A stretch of DNA of 6,159 nt. Source: Planctomycetota bacterium (GTDB taxonomy: Bacteria; Planctomycetota; Planctomycetia; Pirellulales; Pirellulaceae). The DNA lies in contig JAHWKS010000378.1 of assembly GCA_019347795.1 (NCBI GenBank), positions 1 to 6,159 of the forward strand, given 5' to 3'. Every line of letters starts with the position of its first letter. Position 1 is the first letter of the stretch. Below the pieces are notes generated by a model. It did no database searches. It had not been told where the DNA came from and worked only from the letters and a program-made list of their open reading frames with translations. Positions 1-6,159 of this stretch are shown in pieces. Made by a program: the position numbers and the translations under genes.

Positions 1-1
1 G

Positions 2-736
2 GAGGACGCAAGTGCCGGGGCTTAGCTCCAGACCCGGGAGATCCTTCTCGGCATAAATCGGGAATGAGCCGGTCCCGCCCGCCACAATCCGCGGCACGGG
101 GAAGCCACGTGCCAGCAGCCGCTCGCGAAAGTCCAGCACGCCGCGCCACCCGGCGTCGACCGCGCGCCGTCGCTCCTCGACCGAAACCTGGTGGTTCTGC
201 CCGTCGTAAACGTGCAGCCCGCCCGCCTCGACGCCCGCCGTCTGATGAGTCTGCTGATACAGCTCCTCCGCCTCCAGACTGACCGGAAGGCCGGTGCGGC
301 GCAATCCGGTGTCGATGTCCAGCAGCACGTTGATGGAGAGTCCGGCCGAATGCATCGCCTCCGCCAACTCGGCCAGCGGCCGCGGGTGATCGGCGGTGAC
401 CGAGAGCGTCGCCTGCGGAAACGTCTCCTGAAAGTGGATCGCGCGGCGAATGTTCGGCCCCACCAGGTTGTAAGCGAGGAACACATCCCTGGCGCCCGCC
501 CGGGCGAGCATCTCCGCCTCGGCGAAGGTGGCGGCTTTGTGCTTGACAATCCCCAGCTCCAGCTCACGCTCGATGATCTGAGGGATCTTGTGCGTCTTGC
601 AATGCGGCCGCAGGCGGGTCGGATCGCCCGCGATGCGAACCATCTGCCGCAGGTTTCCTTCCAAGATCTCCCGAAAAATCACCAGCGCCGGCGTGACCAG
701 GTCCGATGTGTCGGCAATGTGGTAGCGTGATTGCAT
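2..736 (-). CDS. D-threonine aldolase / D-serine dehydratase-like PLP enzyme (3' end missing)
   Basis: This is a cytoplasmic fold-type III PLP enzyme of the D-threonine aldolase/DSD1 family (alanine racemase N-terminal-like TIM barrel). Known members cleave D-threonine to glycine and acetaldehyde, or dehydrate D-serine. I translated 245 codons from the ATG at 736-734 without a stop to the left edge. Visible motifs are RPHCKTHK at residues 43-50, where K47 matches the Schiff-base lysine; LLDIDTGLRRTG at 138-149; GLHVYDGQNH at 173-182; the phosphate-binding GGTGSFPIY at 220-228; and LSPGTCVL at 238-245. The family is usually about 360-390 residues, so roughly a third is lost, including the C-terminal domain that carries the metal-binding His/Cys pair. 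The ATG is chosen because it fits the family N-terminus (TPALVI just before the first helix) and an in-frame TGA lies 45 bp upstream. No Shine-Dalgarno is visible. It follows the propeller gene on the same strand after 90 bp, so co-transcription is possible. The family is secure; the substrate is not. Confidence 0.88.
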   Translation of the reverse strand, partial: MQSRYHIADTSDLVTPALVIFREILEGNLRQMVRIAGDPTRLRPHCKTHKIPQIIERELELGIVKHKAATFAEAEMLARAGARDVFLAYNLVGPNIRRAIHFQETFPQATLSVTADHPRPLAELAEAMHSAGLSINVLLDIDTGLRRTGLPVSLEAEELYQQTHQTAGVEAGGLHVYDGQNHQVSVEERRRAVDAGWRGVLDFRERLLARGFPVPRIVAGGTGSFPIYAEKDLPGLELSPGTCVL

Positions 737-826
737 GCGGGGCGGAGAGGTAACGTGGATGCGAGATACGTCGGCCAATCATAGCTTTGCCGGCCTTGGG
801 ACGAAAGAAGCGTCGCGGCCTCGGCG

Positions 827-1852
827 TTACGGCCTCCAAGTCGCCGTGGCGATGGCGAAGTATTTGTTCGTGAAGGGCGGAGCTTTGCGGCCGGCGTACC
901 AGATTCGCCATGCGCCGTCGGGGAGCCGCATTACGGAGTGGCTCGTGGTGTAGTGCGACTCCCAGGGGCGCGAAGGGTCGGGGCGGAGCACCGGGTTGTG
1001 CGGCGATTTGCGCCAGCGGAGGCCGTCTTCGCTGACTGCGAAGCCGATGGCGGTCTTATTCGCCTCGCCCGACCAGTAGCTTCCGTACCAGAGGAGATAA
1101 GCGTCCTCGACCTTCACGACCGCGGGATAGAATAGCCGGCCTCGCTCCCAGTCCTGGTCGATCACGAGCGCGGGCGCCTCGGCGACTCGCCATCGCCGGC
1201 CGTCATCGCTGGCGGCGTGGCGGATGATCCACGGATCGCGGCTCACGTCCGTGTACCACAAGCGATAAATATCGCCGTCCTTTAGCACCGTCGGCGCGTA
1301 GACATGCTCCAGTTGCGGCGGAGAGGGCGCCGACCAATGGGCGCCGTCTTCGCTCGTCGATGCGTGCAACGTGTGCAAGCTGTTCGATTTCGTCAGCGGG
1401 GCGGCGCTGAACCACATCCGCAGCCGCCCGTTTTCACGTATCGGCGTTCCGTCGATACGCCGCAGGACGGTGGGGGTTAGGACGGAACGTATCCCGTTGC
1501 CAAACTCATACACCGGGTTCCCGGAATGCTTTTGAAAATGTCGGCCGTCATCGCTTTCGGCCAGCCCAAGCCGGAAGACGCGCTCCGCCACGGCGCCGCG
1601 CGAGCCGCAATACCAGAGCAGAAATCGGCTCTGCTCGCGAACCACGCAGGGGGCGAAGACGTGCGTGTCGTCGAATTCGCCGGCCGCTCCCAATGTGACA
1701 ATCGGCCCCTCAGTATCCCGCCGCCACTCCTGCGGCGCGAGCCATTTCTTTAGCGCCTCCGAATCCACCGGCTCTTCCGCACGACCGGGGAGGGAAAGAA
1801 GGACTAGCACTAGCCAGGAGCAGGTCGCCAGCGACCAACAACGTCTCGACAT
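827..1852 (-). CDS. Secreted five-bladed beta-propeller protein, GH43/GH32-like glycosidase superfamily
   Basis: This 341-residue exported protein resembles the GH43/GH62/GH32 five-bladed propeller superfamily; the substrate is unknown. A signal peptide covers residues 1-25 (Arg at 3-4, hydrophobic core at about 13-21, likely cleavage after GRA). The mature part shows a fivefold internal repeat. A P-x-V-(V/L) strand occurs at 68-71, 127-130, 187-190 and 243-246, with a degenerate SHSVM at 304-308. Each is followed by a (W)(Y/F) strand at 80-81, 147-148, 199-200, 255-256 and 318-319. S(D/E)DG turns sit at 100-103, 167-170, 215-218 and 274-277. The ATG at 1852 is preferred: an in-frame TTG at 1912 would add 20 Pro/Arg-rich residues before the signal peptide. 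The gene is divergent from the LamG/DUF6797 locus. I could not assign the acidic catalytic residues of GH43 with confidence, so it may be a non-catalytic or sugar-binding propeller. Confidence 0.85.
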   Translation of the reverse strand: MSRRCWSLATCSWLVLVLLSLPGRAEEPVDSEALKKWLAPQEWRRDTEGPIVTLGAAGEFDDTHVFAPCVVREQSRFLLWYCGSRGAVAERVFRLGLAESDDGRHFQKHSGNPVYEFGNGIRSVLTPTVLRRIDGTPIRENGRLRMWFSAAPLTKSNSLHTLHASTSEDGAHWSAPSPPQLEHVYAPTVLKDGDIYRLWYTDVSRDPWIIRHAASDDGRRWRVAEAPALVIDQDWERGRLFYPAVVKVEDAYLLWYGSYWSGEANKTAIGFAVSEDGLRWRKSPHNPVLRPDPSRPWESHYTTSHSVMRLPDGAWRIWYAGRKAPPFTNKYFAIATATWRP

Positions 1853-1973
1853 GGATCTCGCACTCAATGCTATGCTCGGGCGCCGGGGCTGGACCCTCGG
1901 CGGCGGGTTCAATTATTCTCGGAACATCCCGCGGCCGTTCGATTTTACCCAACTCTGCCGACGCTTGCTTCCC
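1853..1973. promoter_or_regulatory. Divergent intergenic spacer, presumed to hold both promoters
   Basis: These 121 bp separate two divergently transcribed genes for secreted proteins, so both promoters should lie here unless leader transcripts start inside a gene. The sequence is mostly GC-rich with two AT-rich patches, at 1911-1917 and 1941-1947. On the minus strand TAAAAT (1947-1942) resembles a -10 box, but no matching -35 box lies at the usual distance. On the plus strand nothing fits a sigma-70 consensus. No operator-like palindrome stands out. The call rests on gene arrangement, not on recognised boxes. Confidence 0.3.
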
Positions 1974-3341
1974 ATGCAGCAATCCAAAACCATTGCAATG
2001 CCTGCTCGCCAACTGGCCGTGCTTGTCCTCCTGACCGGCTTCGGGGGAGTTTGCGGCGGCCAGGAAGGCGGCGACAACATCCGCCTGGCGGAGGGACGAT
2101 TCGGACATGCTTTGAACGCAGCGGCCGGCGGGTTTCTCGCGCCGGCGGATGAGCGATATGCACAGTTCCCGCTCACCGTCGAGTTCTGGGTCCGCACGAC
2201 CGGCGAGGCCGGCGAGCAGGTGCTGCTCTCGCACCAGGCGAAGAACTCCGGGACGCACTGGGAGCTGACGCTCTTGCGCGAGGACGGACGCCTCTCGCTG
2301 TTCGCGTCGGGGTTCGAGCCGGCGACGCTCGCGACCGACGTCTCGCTGGCCGACGGCAAGTGGCGGCATGTGACGATGATTTTAGAAGTCGCGCGGGCAA
2401 GGCTGTACGTCGACGGAAAGCTTGTGCTCGATCGGCCGGTCCAGCAGCGGGCCCGGCCGTCGCAGCCAAGCGGATTGGGGGTCGGAGTGCGGTTGGAGGA
2501 CCGTCGGCCGTCGGCGGTGCTGATTGATGATGTGCGGATCTCCTCGGGCGTGCGGGACGTGGTGGCGGCGCCGGAGCTGCCGCTGATCGAGGACGATCAA
2601 ACGATCTCGCTTTGGTCGTTCGACGAGTCCGAGGAAGCGTACCTGGCCCGCTGGACGCCGGGGGGCGAGACCAATCAGCGCGGTCTGCCGTACTCGCACC
2701 GCATTGCGGAGTACGAGTTCGAGCGCGACGACAGTTGGGTGGACGGACGATGGCAGGAGACGGTAAAGGGGCCGTTCCTCACGCACTCGACGCAAATCCC
2801 GGGGCGGCAGGTCAGCCCGAAGAATATGACGGTCTTTCTCGATCGCGAGAAGACGGTCGCGGTGATGTACGACCTGGAGCGATGCGCGGCCGTGGCGGGG
2901 TTCACGCAAGCCCGGCTGAAAACGGATCCGGCTCGTTACGGTCTTCTGCGCAAGCCGACGCTCACGGGGCAGATGCAGTTCTTTGTGTCCGGGCCGAAAG
3001 CGTGGTGGACCGCGAGCGGCGAGGACGAGCTGACGACCGTGAGCAAAGACGACATCGACTACCGCGGGGGGCGCCTCCACGGCGGTGACGTGCTGCTGAC
3101 GTATCGCATCCTGGGCGGCGAAGGGCGGGAGCACGCGACAATCGAGCGCGGCGAGACGACCGCAATCGCGCGGCGCCTGGAATTCGAAGGGCTGGACCGC
3201 GAGGCGTATCTGGCCGTTACCGAGGCCCATGATTCAGTAACTCTGGAGAACGTGAATCAGGTTTCCCTCGCCTCCTGGAAGAAAGAGGTATCGCGCACGG
3301 CGTTGCTCTCATTACCGGCTCACCCGGCGCTTCGCTGCTGA
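1974..3341 (+). CDS. Secreted LamG / DUF6797-like protein, N-terminal part of a frameshifted gene
   Basis: This is the 5' part of a locus that most likely encodes one exported protein of about 975 residues. From the ATG at 1974 (or 1998, nine codons in) it begins with a signal peptide: hydrophobic run AVLVLLTGFGGV at residues 15-26, then polar sequence; there is no clean lipobox. A LamG/concanavalin-type lectin domain spans about 40-195. Its landmarks are FPLTVEFWVR (65-74), DGKWRHVTMILE (127-138) and ARLYVDGKLV just after. A DUF6797-like region follows, with SPKNMTVFL near 281-289 and DPARYGLL further on. Such proteins are frequent in planctomycetes and uncharacterised; sugar binding by the LamG part is inferred. 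Family-like sequence stops at about residue 438 (near 3285); the last 18 or so residues to the TGA at 3339-3341 look like out-of-frame translation. A longer reading from 1665 would run antisense through the neighbouring gene and was not used. Confidence 0.75.
   Translation: MQQSKTIAMPARQLAVLVLLTGFGGVCGGQEGGDNIRLAEGRFGHALNAAAGGFLAPADERYAQFPLTVEFWVRTTGEAGEQVLLSHQAKNSGTHWELTLLREDGRLSLFASGFEPATLATDVSLADGKWRHVTMILEVARARLYVDGKLVLDRPVQQRARPSQPSGLGVGVRLEDRRPSAVLIDDVRISSGVRDVVAAPELPLIEDDQTISLWSFDESEEAYLARWTPGGETNQRGLPYSHRIAEYEFERDDSWVDGRWQETVKGPFLTHSTQIPGRQVSPKNMTVFLDREKTVAVMYDLERCAAVAGFTQARLKTDPARYGLLRKPTLTGQMQFFVSGPKAWWTASGEDELTTVSKDDIDYRGGRLHGGDVLLTYRILGGEGREHATIERGETTAIARRLEFEGLDREAYLAVTEAHDSVTLENVNQVSLASWKKEVSRTALLSLPAHPALRC
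3233..3338 (+). other. Frameshift site joining two halves of one gene
   Basis: The upstream frame stays open to the TGA at 3339-3341. The downstream frame is open from 3233, just after a TGA at 3230-3232. The shift must therefore lie in this 106-bp overlap. The smoothest join is near 3285-3288: adding one G to the GG there gives SWKKEGIAHGVALITG, which runs straight from the upstream frame into the downstream one. This fits loss of one G from a GGG run. I found no canonical -1 slippery heptamer in the upstream frame of the overlap, so programmed frameshifting is unlikely. A real mutation and a sequencing or assembly error cannot be told apart from this sequence alone. Confidence 0.75.
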
Positions 3342-3448
3342 CGCGCGGCAACGACGTACTACTGCCCCTGCCGGCGGGCGAAGCGTGGAGAGGAAAGCTT
3401 CTCGTCTGGTCCGGACCGGCCGGCGAGCGAGAGAAGTTTGTACGCCTC

Positions 3449-4900
3449 GTGCAGCAGAGTTCTCCAGAGTTCGACTTGGCATCATTGAAGAAGCCAACCA
3501 AGGGACGATGGGGACCGCCGCTGGTGACGCAAGGCGAAGTCTCAGAAGACCAAGACGCGCCGTACGTGATCGACACCATCACCGTCCCCTATGAAAACCC
3601 CTTCAAGGCGTTATTCTTCATCAGCGGCGTCGATTTCTTTTCAAACGGCGACGCCGCACTCTGCACCGCGCACGGCGACGTGTGGCGGGTGAGCGGGCTG
3701 GATGAGTCGCTCCGCCGCGTCGAGTGGCGCCGCTACGCGACCGGGCTGTATCAGCCGCTGGGAATCAAGGTGGTCGACGACAAGGTGATCGTGCTGGGTC
3801 GCGATCAGCTCACGCGGCTGCATGACGAGAACGACGACGGCGAGGCCGATTTCTACGAATCGTTCAACAACGACCTGATCGTGATCGGAGCCGATCACGC
3901 CTACGCGATGCGGCTGGAGACCGATCCCGCCGGCAATTTTTACTTCGTGAAGTCGGGCGGTTACGAGCCGCATGGAAGCGCGCTCTTGAAAGTCAGCCGC
4001 GATGGATTGTCGCTCTCGGTCGTCGCCCGCGGCTTTCGCCACCCCTACGGCCTTGGCGTGGGACCGAAAGGCGAGATCACCGTGGCCGATAATGAAGGCA
4101 ACTGGGTCCCCTCATCCAAGATCGACCTCGTGCGCGAGGGCGGCTTCTTCGGCTTCTTGGGCGGGAAGTCGCAGGCGCCGGAGAATATTGTCGCCGGTCG
4201 GCCGTTGTGCTTCCTTCCCAAGGTGGCCGACAACTCCTGCGGCGGACAGATGTGGGTCACGAGCGATCGCTGGGGCGATTATCACCGCGGCGAGATGCTG
4301 CACCTCTCCTGGGGCCGCTGCACGCTGCACGCCGTGTTGCGGCAGGAAGTTGGCGACGTCTGGCAGGCGGCCACGGTGCGTTTTCCCAACCTCACTTTCC
4401 TGTCCGGCGCTGGCGAAGGCGCGTTTCATCCGCTCGACGGACAGCTTTACGTGGTCGGCCTGGACGGCTGGCAGACCGGCGCCGTGAAAGACGGCTGCTT
4501 CCAACGCGTCCGCTACACCGGCGCCCCGATCCACATGCCGTCTTCATTCCACGTGTGCGAGAACGGCATCAAAATCGGCTTCACCCAACCGCTCGCCCGG
4601 GACGCCGCCCGGCCGGAAAACTTCCGCGTCGAGCAATGGAACTACCGCTGGAGCGGCGCCTACGGCTCGTTTCACTACTCGGTGAAAGATCCCGACGTGG
4701 TGGGTCACGATAAACTCGAAGTCGCCTCAGCCACCCTCATGCCCGAGGAGAACGGCGTGTTCCTGGAAATTCCCGGTCTGCAGCCGGTAGACCAGATCCA
4801 CATCCACACCGACATCACCGCTCAGGACGGCGCCCCGCTGCGCTTCGACATCTATGGAACGATCAATTGCCCCGCGCCGCCTTTAACTGTAAGCCGTTAA
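3449..4900 (+). CDS. Sugar-dehydrogenase-like beta-propeller, C-terminal part of the frameshifted LamG/DUF6797 gene
   Basis: This is the 3' part of the same gene. The GTG at 3449 is only the first start-like codon after the break; coding sequence in this frame extends back to about 3287 (GIAHGVALITG ... WRGKLLVWSGP), so an independent start here is doubtful. In merged numbering the propeller begins near residue 550 (GVDFFSNGDAAL) and resembles PQQ-dependent glucose/sorbosone dehydrogenase-type propellers. It has QPLGIKVVDDKVIVLGRD, an Asp-rich DENDDGEADFY near 618 that could bind calcium, and GFRHPYGLGVGPKGEITVAD near 687-706. A beta-sandwich-like tail follows from about 842 (VRYTGAPIHMP to the end). 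No CXXCH haem motif is present, so no cytochrome domain is fused. Alone this part lacks an export signal and would stay in the cytoplasm if made. It ends in TAA 4 bp before a strong hairpin. Oxidoreductase activity and PQQ binding are not shown by the sequence. Confidence 0.75.
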   Translation: MQQSSPEFDLASLKKPTKGRWGPPLVTQGEVSEDQDAPYVIDTITVPYENPFKALFFISGVDFFSNGDAALCTAHGDVWRVSGLDESLRRVEWRRYATGLYQPLGIKVVDDKVIVLGRDQLTRLHDENDDGEADFYESFNNDLIVIGADHAYAMRLETDPAGNFYFVKSGGYEPHGSALLKVSRDGLSLSVVARGFRHPYGLGVGPKGEITVADNEGNWVPSSKIDLVREGGFFGFLGGKSQAPENIVAGRPLCFLPKVADNSCGGQMWVTSDRWGDYHRGEMLHLSWGRCTLHAVLRQEVGDVWQAATVRFPNLTFLSGAGEGAFHPLDGQLYVVGLDGWQTGAVKDGCFQRVRYTGAPIHMPSSFHVCENGIKIGFTQPLARDAARPENFRVEQWNYRWSGAYGSFHYSVKDPDVVGHDKLEVASATLMPEENGVFLEIPGLQPVDQIHIHTDITAQDGAPLRFDIYGTINCPAPPLTVSR

Positions 4901-4904
4901 ATAA

Positions 4905-4950
4905 CCCGGCATGCGAGTTCCGCGGCGATTGGTCGCCGCGCCATGCCGGG
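4905..4950. terminator. Composite hairpin, likely bidirectional terminator between convergent genes
   Basis: An outer perfect 9-bp stem pairs 4905-4913 (CCCGGCATG) with 4942-4950 (CATGCCGGG). Inside it a perfect 8-bp stem pairs 4921-4928 (CGCGGCGA) with 4933-4940 (TCGCCGCG) around a TTGG loop. The two stems are joined by 7 unpaired bases on the left and one on the right. It begins 4 bp after the stop of the long plus-strand locus and 63 bp past the stop of the convergent oxidase gene, which suits a terminator for both. No T-tract follows on either strand, so it is not a textbook intrinsic terminator; it may instead stabilise mRNA ends or be a dispersed palindrome. Confidence 0.5.
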
Positions 4951-4964
4951 AGTAGCTCCCATGG
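4941..4964. repeat. Second inverted repeat overlapping the right arm of the main hairpin
   Basis: CCATG at 4941-4945 can pair with CATGG at 4960-4964, enclosing GGAG (4949-4952) paired with CTCC (4956-4959) over a TAG loop. This uses the same bases as the right arm of the 4905-4950 outer stem, so the two outer stems exclude each other. It is shorter and weaker than the main hairpin. From 4965 to the next stop codon at 5014 I see nothing further. Confidence 0.4.
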
Positions 4965-5013
4965 CTCTCGTCAATTTCGCCGCCGATCGCTGAACTCAGG
5001 CGGGAAAGGCGGG

Positions 5014-6159
5014 TCAGAGAGCCGCCCGGCGCCCCGGATGCTTCTGCTCGATGCCGCAGCCAGCAGCGGTGGGGAGCATTTTGTCCGGGCTGAGGTTGCC
5101 CCGTGGGTTGAAGGCTTCGCGAAGGCGGGCCATTGCCGTCAGATCACCCTCGCTGAACATCTTATTCATGAATCCGATCTTCTCGATCCCTATCCCGTGC
5201 TCCCCCGTGACGCTGCCGCCGCACGCGAGACATTCCTCCAGGATCTCGCTGCTCGCCTGAAGCACGCGGCCGATCTGCTGGGGATCCCGCTCGTCGAACA
5301 AGAGGATGGGGTGAATGTTGCCGTCTCCCGCGTGAAAGACGTTCACCACGCGCACGTCGTGCTTGCGGCCGATCTCGTAAATTCGCTGCAGGATGAAGGG
5401 GAGCTTGGTGCGCGGCACGACGCCGTCCTGCGTGCAATAACTGGGGCTGAGGCGGCCGATGGCGCCGAAGGCCTGCTTCCGGCATTTCCACAACTTTTGC
5501 CGCTCCTGGGCGGTGGCCGCCTGCCGCACCTCGCGGGCGCCGCAGCGATGGCACAGCTCGATGATCCGATCGCGCTGCTCATCGAGCCCCGCCTCCAGGC
5601 CGTCCACTTCGATCAGCAGCACCGCCTGGGCGTCGAGCGGAAAGCCGAGGTGAAACGCCTCTTCCAAGGCGCCCACGATCCCTTGATCCATCATCTCCAA
5701 CGCGGCGGGGACGATCCCCGCGCCGATGATCTCGCTGATGGTGTTCGTGGCGTCCTCGACGGAGTCGAACACCCCGAGCATCGTGCGATGCCCCTGCGGG
5801 TCGCGCGTCAGGCGGACCCAGATCTTAGTGACGACGGCGAGCGTCCCTTCGCTTCCCACGACCGCGCCCACCAGGTCCAACCCCAGCGGATTATCCGCCG
5901 GACCGCCGAGTTGAACTACGCGGCCGTCGGCCAACACGGCTTCCACTCCCAGCACGTGGTTCACCGTCACGCCGTACTTCAGCGTGTGCGGTCCGCCGCT
6001 GTTGGTCGCGACGTTGCCGCCGATGGTGCAAGCGCCCTGGCTCGAAGGATCAGGAGCGTAGTGATATCCGCTTCCCTTGAGCGCCTGCGTAAGCCAGATG
6101 TTCACCACGCCCGGCTGCACCACGGCGGTCAGGTCGCCGACGTTGTGCTCGGCGACCGC
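5014..6159 (-). CDS. glcD: FAD-linked oxidase, GlcD / D-lactate dehydrogenase family (5' end missing)
   Basis: This is the C-terminal 381 residues of a cytoplasmic or membrane-associated flavoprotein of the GlcD family, which oxidises glycolate or D-lactate (sometimes other D-2-hydroxyacids). The frame is open to the right edge, so the start and the first part of the FAD-binding PCMH domain (roughly 80-110 residues for a 460-490 residue family) are outside. Numbering from the first visible codon: PDPSSQ 36-41, IGGNVATNSGGPH 46-58 and GSEGTL 102-107 form the FAD-binding core. The FAD-oxidase C-terminal domain follows, with LSPSYCTQDGVVPRTKLP, FHAGDGNIHP (His 276) and TGEHGIGIEK (His 321); these His-bearing motifs are diagnostic. 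The GTG at 6123 is internal, since the conserved VGDLTAVVQPGV crosses it. It converges on the LamG/DUF6797 locus. GlcE and GlcF partners are not seen here, so glycolate and lactate specificity cannot be separated; the symbol marks the family only. Confidence 0.92.
   Translation of the reverse strand, partial: AVAEHNVGDLTAVVQPGVVNIWLTQALKGSGYHYAPDPSSQGACTIGGNVATNSGGPHTLKYGVTVNHVLGVEAVLADGRVVQLGGPADNPLGLDLVGAVVGSEGTLAVVTKIWVRLTRDPQGHRTMLGVFDSVEDATNTISEIIGAGIVPAALEMMDQGIVGALEEAFHLGFPLDAQAVLLIEVDGLEAGLDEQRDRIIELCHRCGAREVRQAATAQERQKLWKCRKQAFGAIGRLSPSYCTQDGVVPRTKLPFILQRIYEIGRKHDVRVVNVFHAGDGNIHPILLFDERDPQQIGRVLQASSEILEECLACGGSVTGEHGIGIEKIGFMNKMFSEGDLTAMARLREAFNPRGNLSPDKMLPTAAGCGIEQKHPGRRAAL

Noticed and set aside
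22..567. Minus-strand 181-codon frame inside the aldolase-like gene
   Set aside because: It is in another frame of the same strand and is Arg/Ser/Pro-rich; the true frame runs through it to the window edge.
191..730. Plus-strand open frame of 179 codons opposite the aldolase-like gene
   Set aside because: It is antisense to a frame with complete D-threonine aldolase motifs, and its own translation is Arg/Gln-rich without recognisable features. It is a high-GC shadow.
1910..1912. TTG start for the secreted propeller gene
   Set aside because: It adds a Pro/Arg-rich stretch ahead of the signal peptide. The ATG at 1852 places the signal peptide at the N-terminus as expected.
1665..1973. 5' extension of the LamG/DUF6797 reading frame
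   Set aside because: It would run antisense across the start of the divergent propeller gene and place about 100 unrelated residues before an evident signal peptide at 1974/1998.
2382..3230. Minus-strand open frame of 282 codons opposite the LamG/DUF6797 gene
   Set aside because: Its translation is rich in Arg, Pro and His with no domain or signal; the plus strand has clear LamG and DUF6797-like motifs. Length alone is not evidence at this GC content.
3278..3290. Programmed -1 ribosomal frameshift at the A/G-rich tract
   Set aside because: The codons AAG AAA GAG do not make an X XXY YYZ heptamer and re-pairing after a -1 slip would be poor; loss of one G explains the shift more simply.

Overview
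The window is GC-rich bacterial DNA with four protein-coding loci and no RNA gene, CRISPR array or mobile element that I could recognise. I suspect a planctomycete (Pirellulales-like). Large secreted LamG/DUF6797/beta-propeller proteins, secreted GH43-like five-bladed propellers, and starts without clear Shine-Dalgarno sequences are typical of that group. This is inferred from protein style, not from a marker gene.

Layout from left to right. Positions 2-736 (minus strand) hold the first 245 codons of a PLP-dependent D-threonine aldolase/D-serine dehydratase-like enzyme; its C-terminus lies beyond the left edge. Positions 827-1852 (minus) hold a secreted five-bladed beta-propeller resembling GH43/GH32-type glycosidases, which lies upstream of the aldolase-like gene on the same strand, 90 bp away. 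A 121-bp divergent spacer (1853-1973) separates it from a long plus-strand locus (1974-4900) encoding a secreted LamG + DUF6797-like + sugar-dehydrogenase-like propeller protein. That locus is broken by a one-base frameshift close to 3285-3288, so it reads as two ORFs (1974-3341 and 3449-4900; the second frame is open from 3233). A strong composite hairpin at 4905-4950 lies between this locus and the convergent minus-strand gene at 5014-6159. The latter is the C-terminal 381 residues of a GlcD-type FAD-linked oxidase (glycolate oxidase/D-lactate dehydrogenase family), whose N-terminus lies beyond the right edge.

The two central genes are divergent, both carry signal peptides, and both resemble carbohydrate-active or carbohydrate-binding proteins. 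They could take part in degradation or oxidation of polysaccharide-derived sugars outside the cytoplasm, but no substrate can be read from the sequence. The aldolase-like and GlcD-like enzymes are cytoplasmic metabolic types, and nothing here links them firmly to the central pair. I see no convincing new multi-gene system. The points most worth checking are the frameshift in the long locus and the overlapping hairpins after it.
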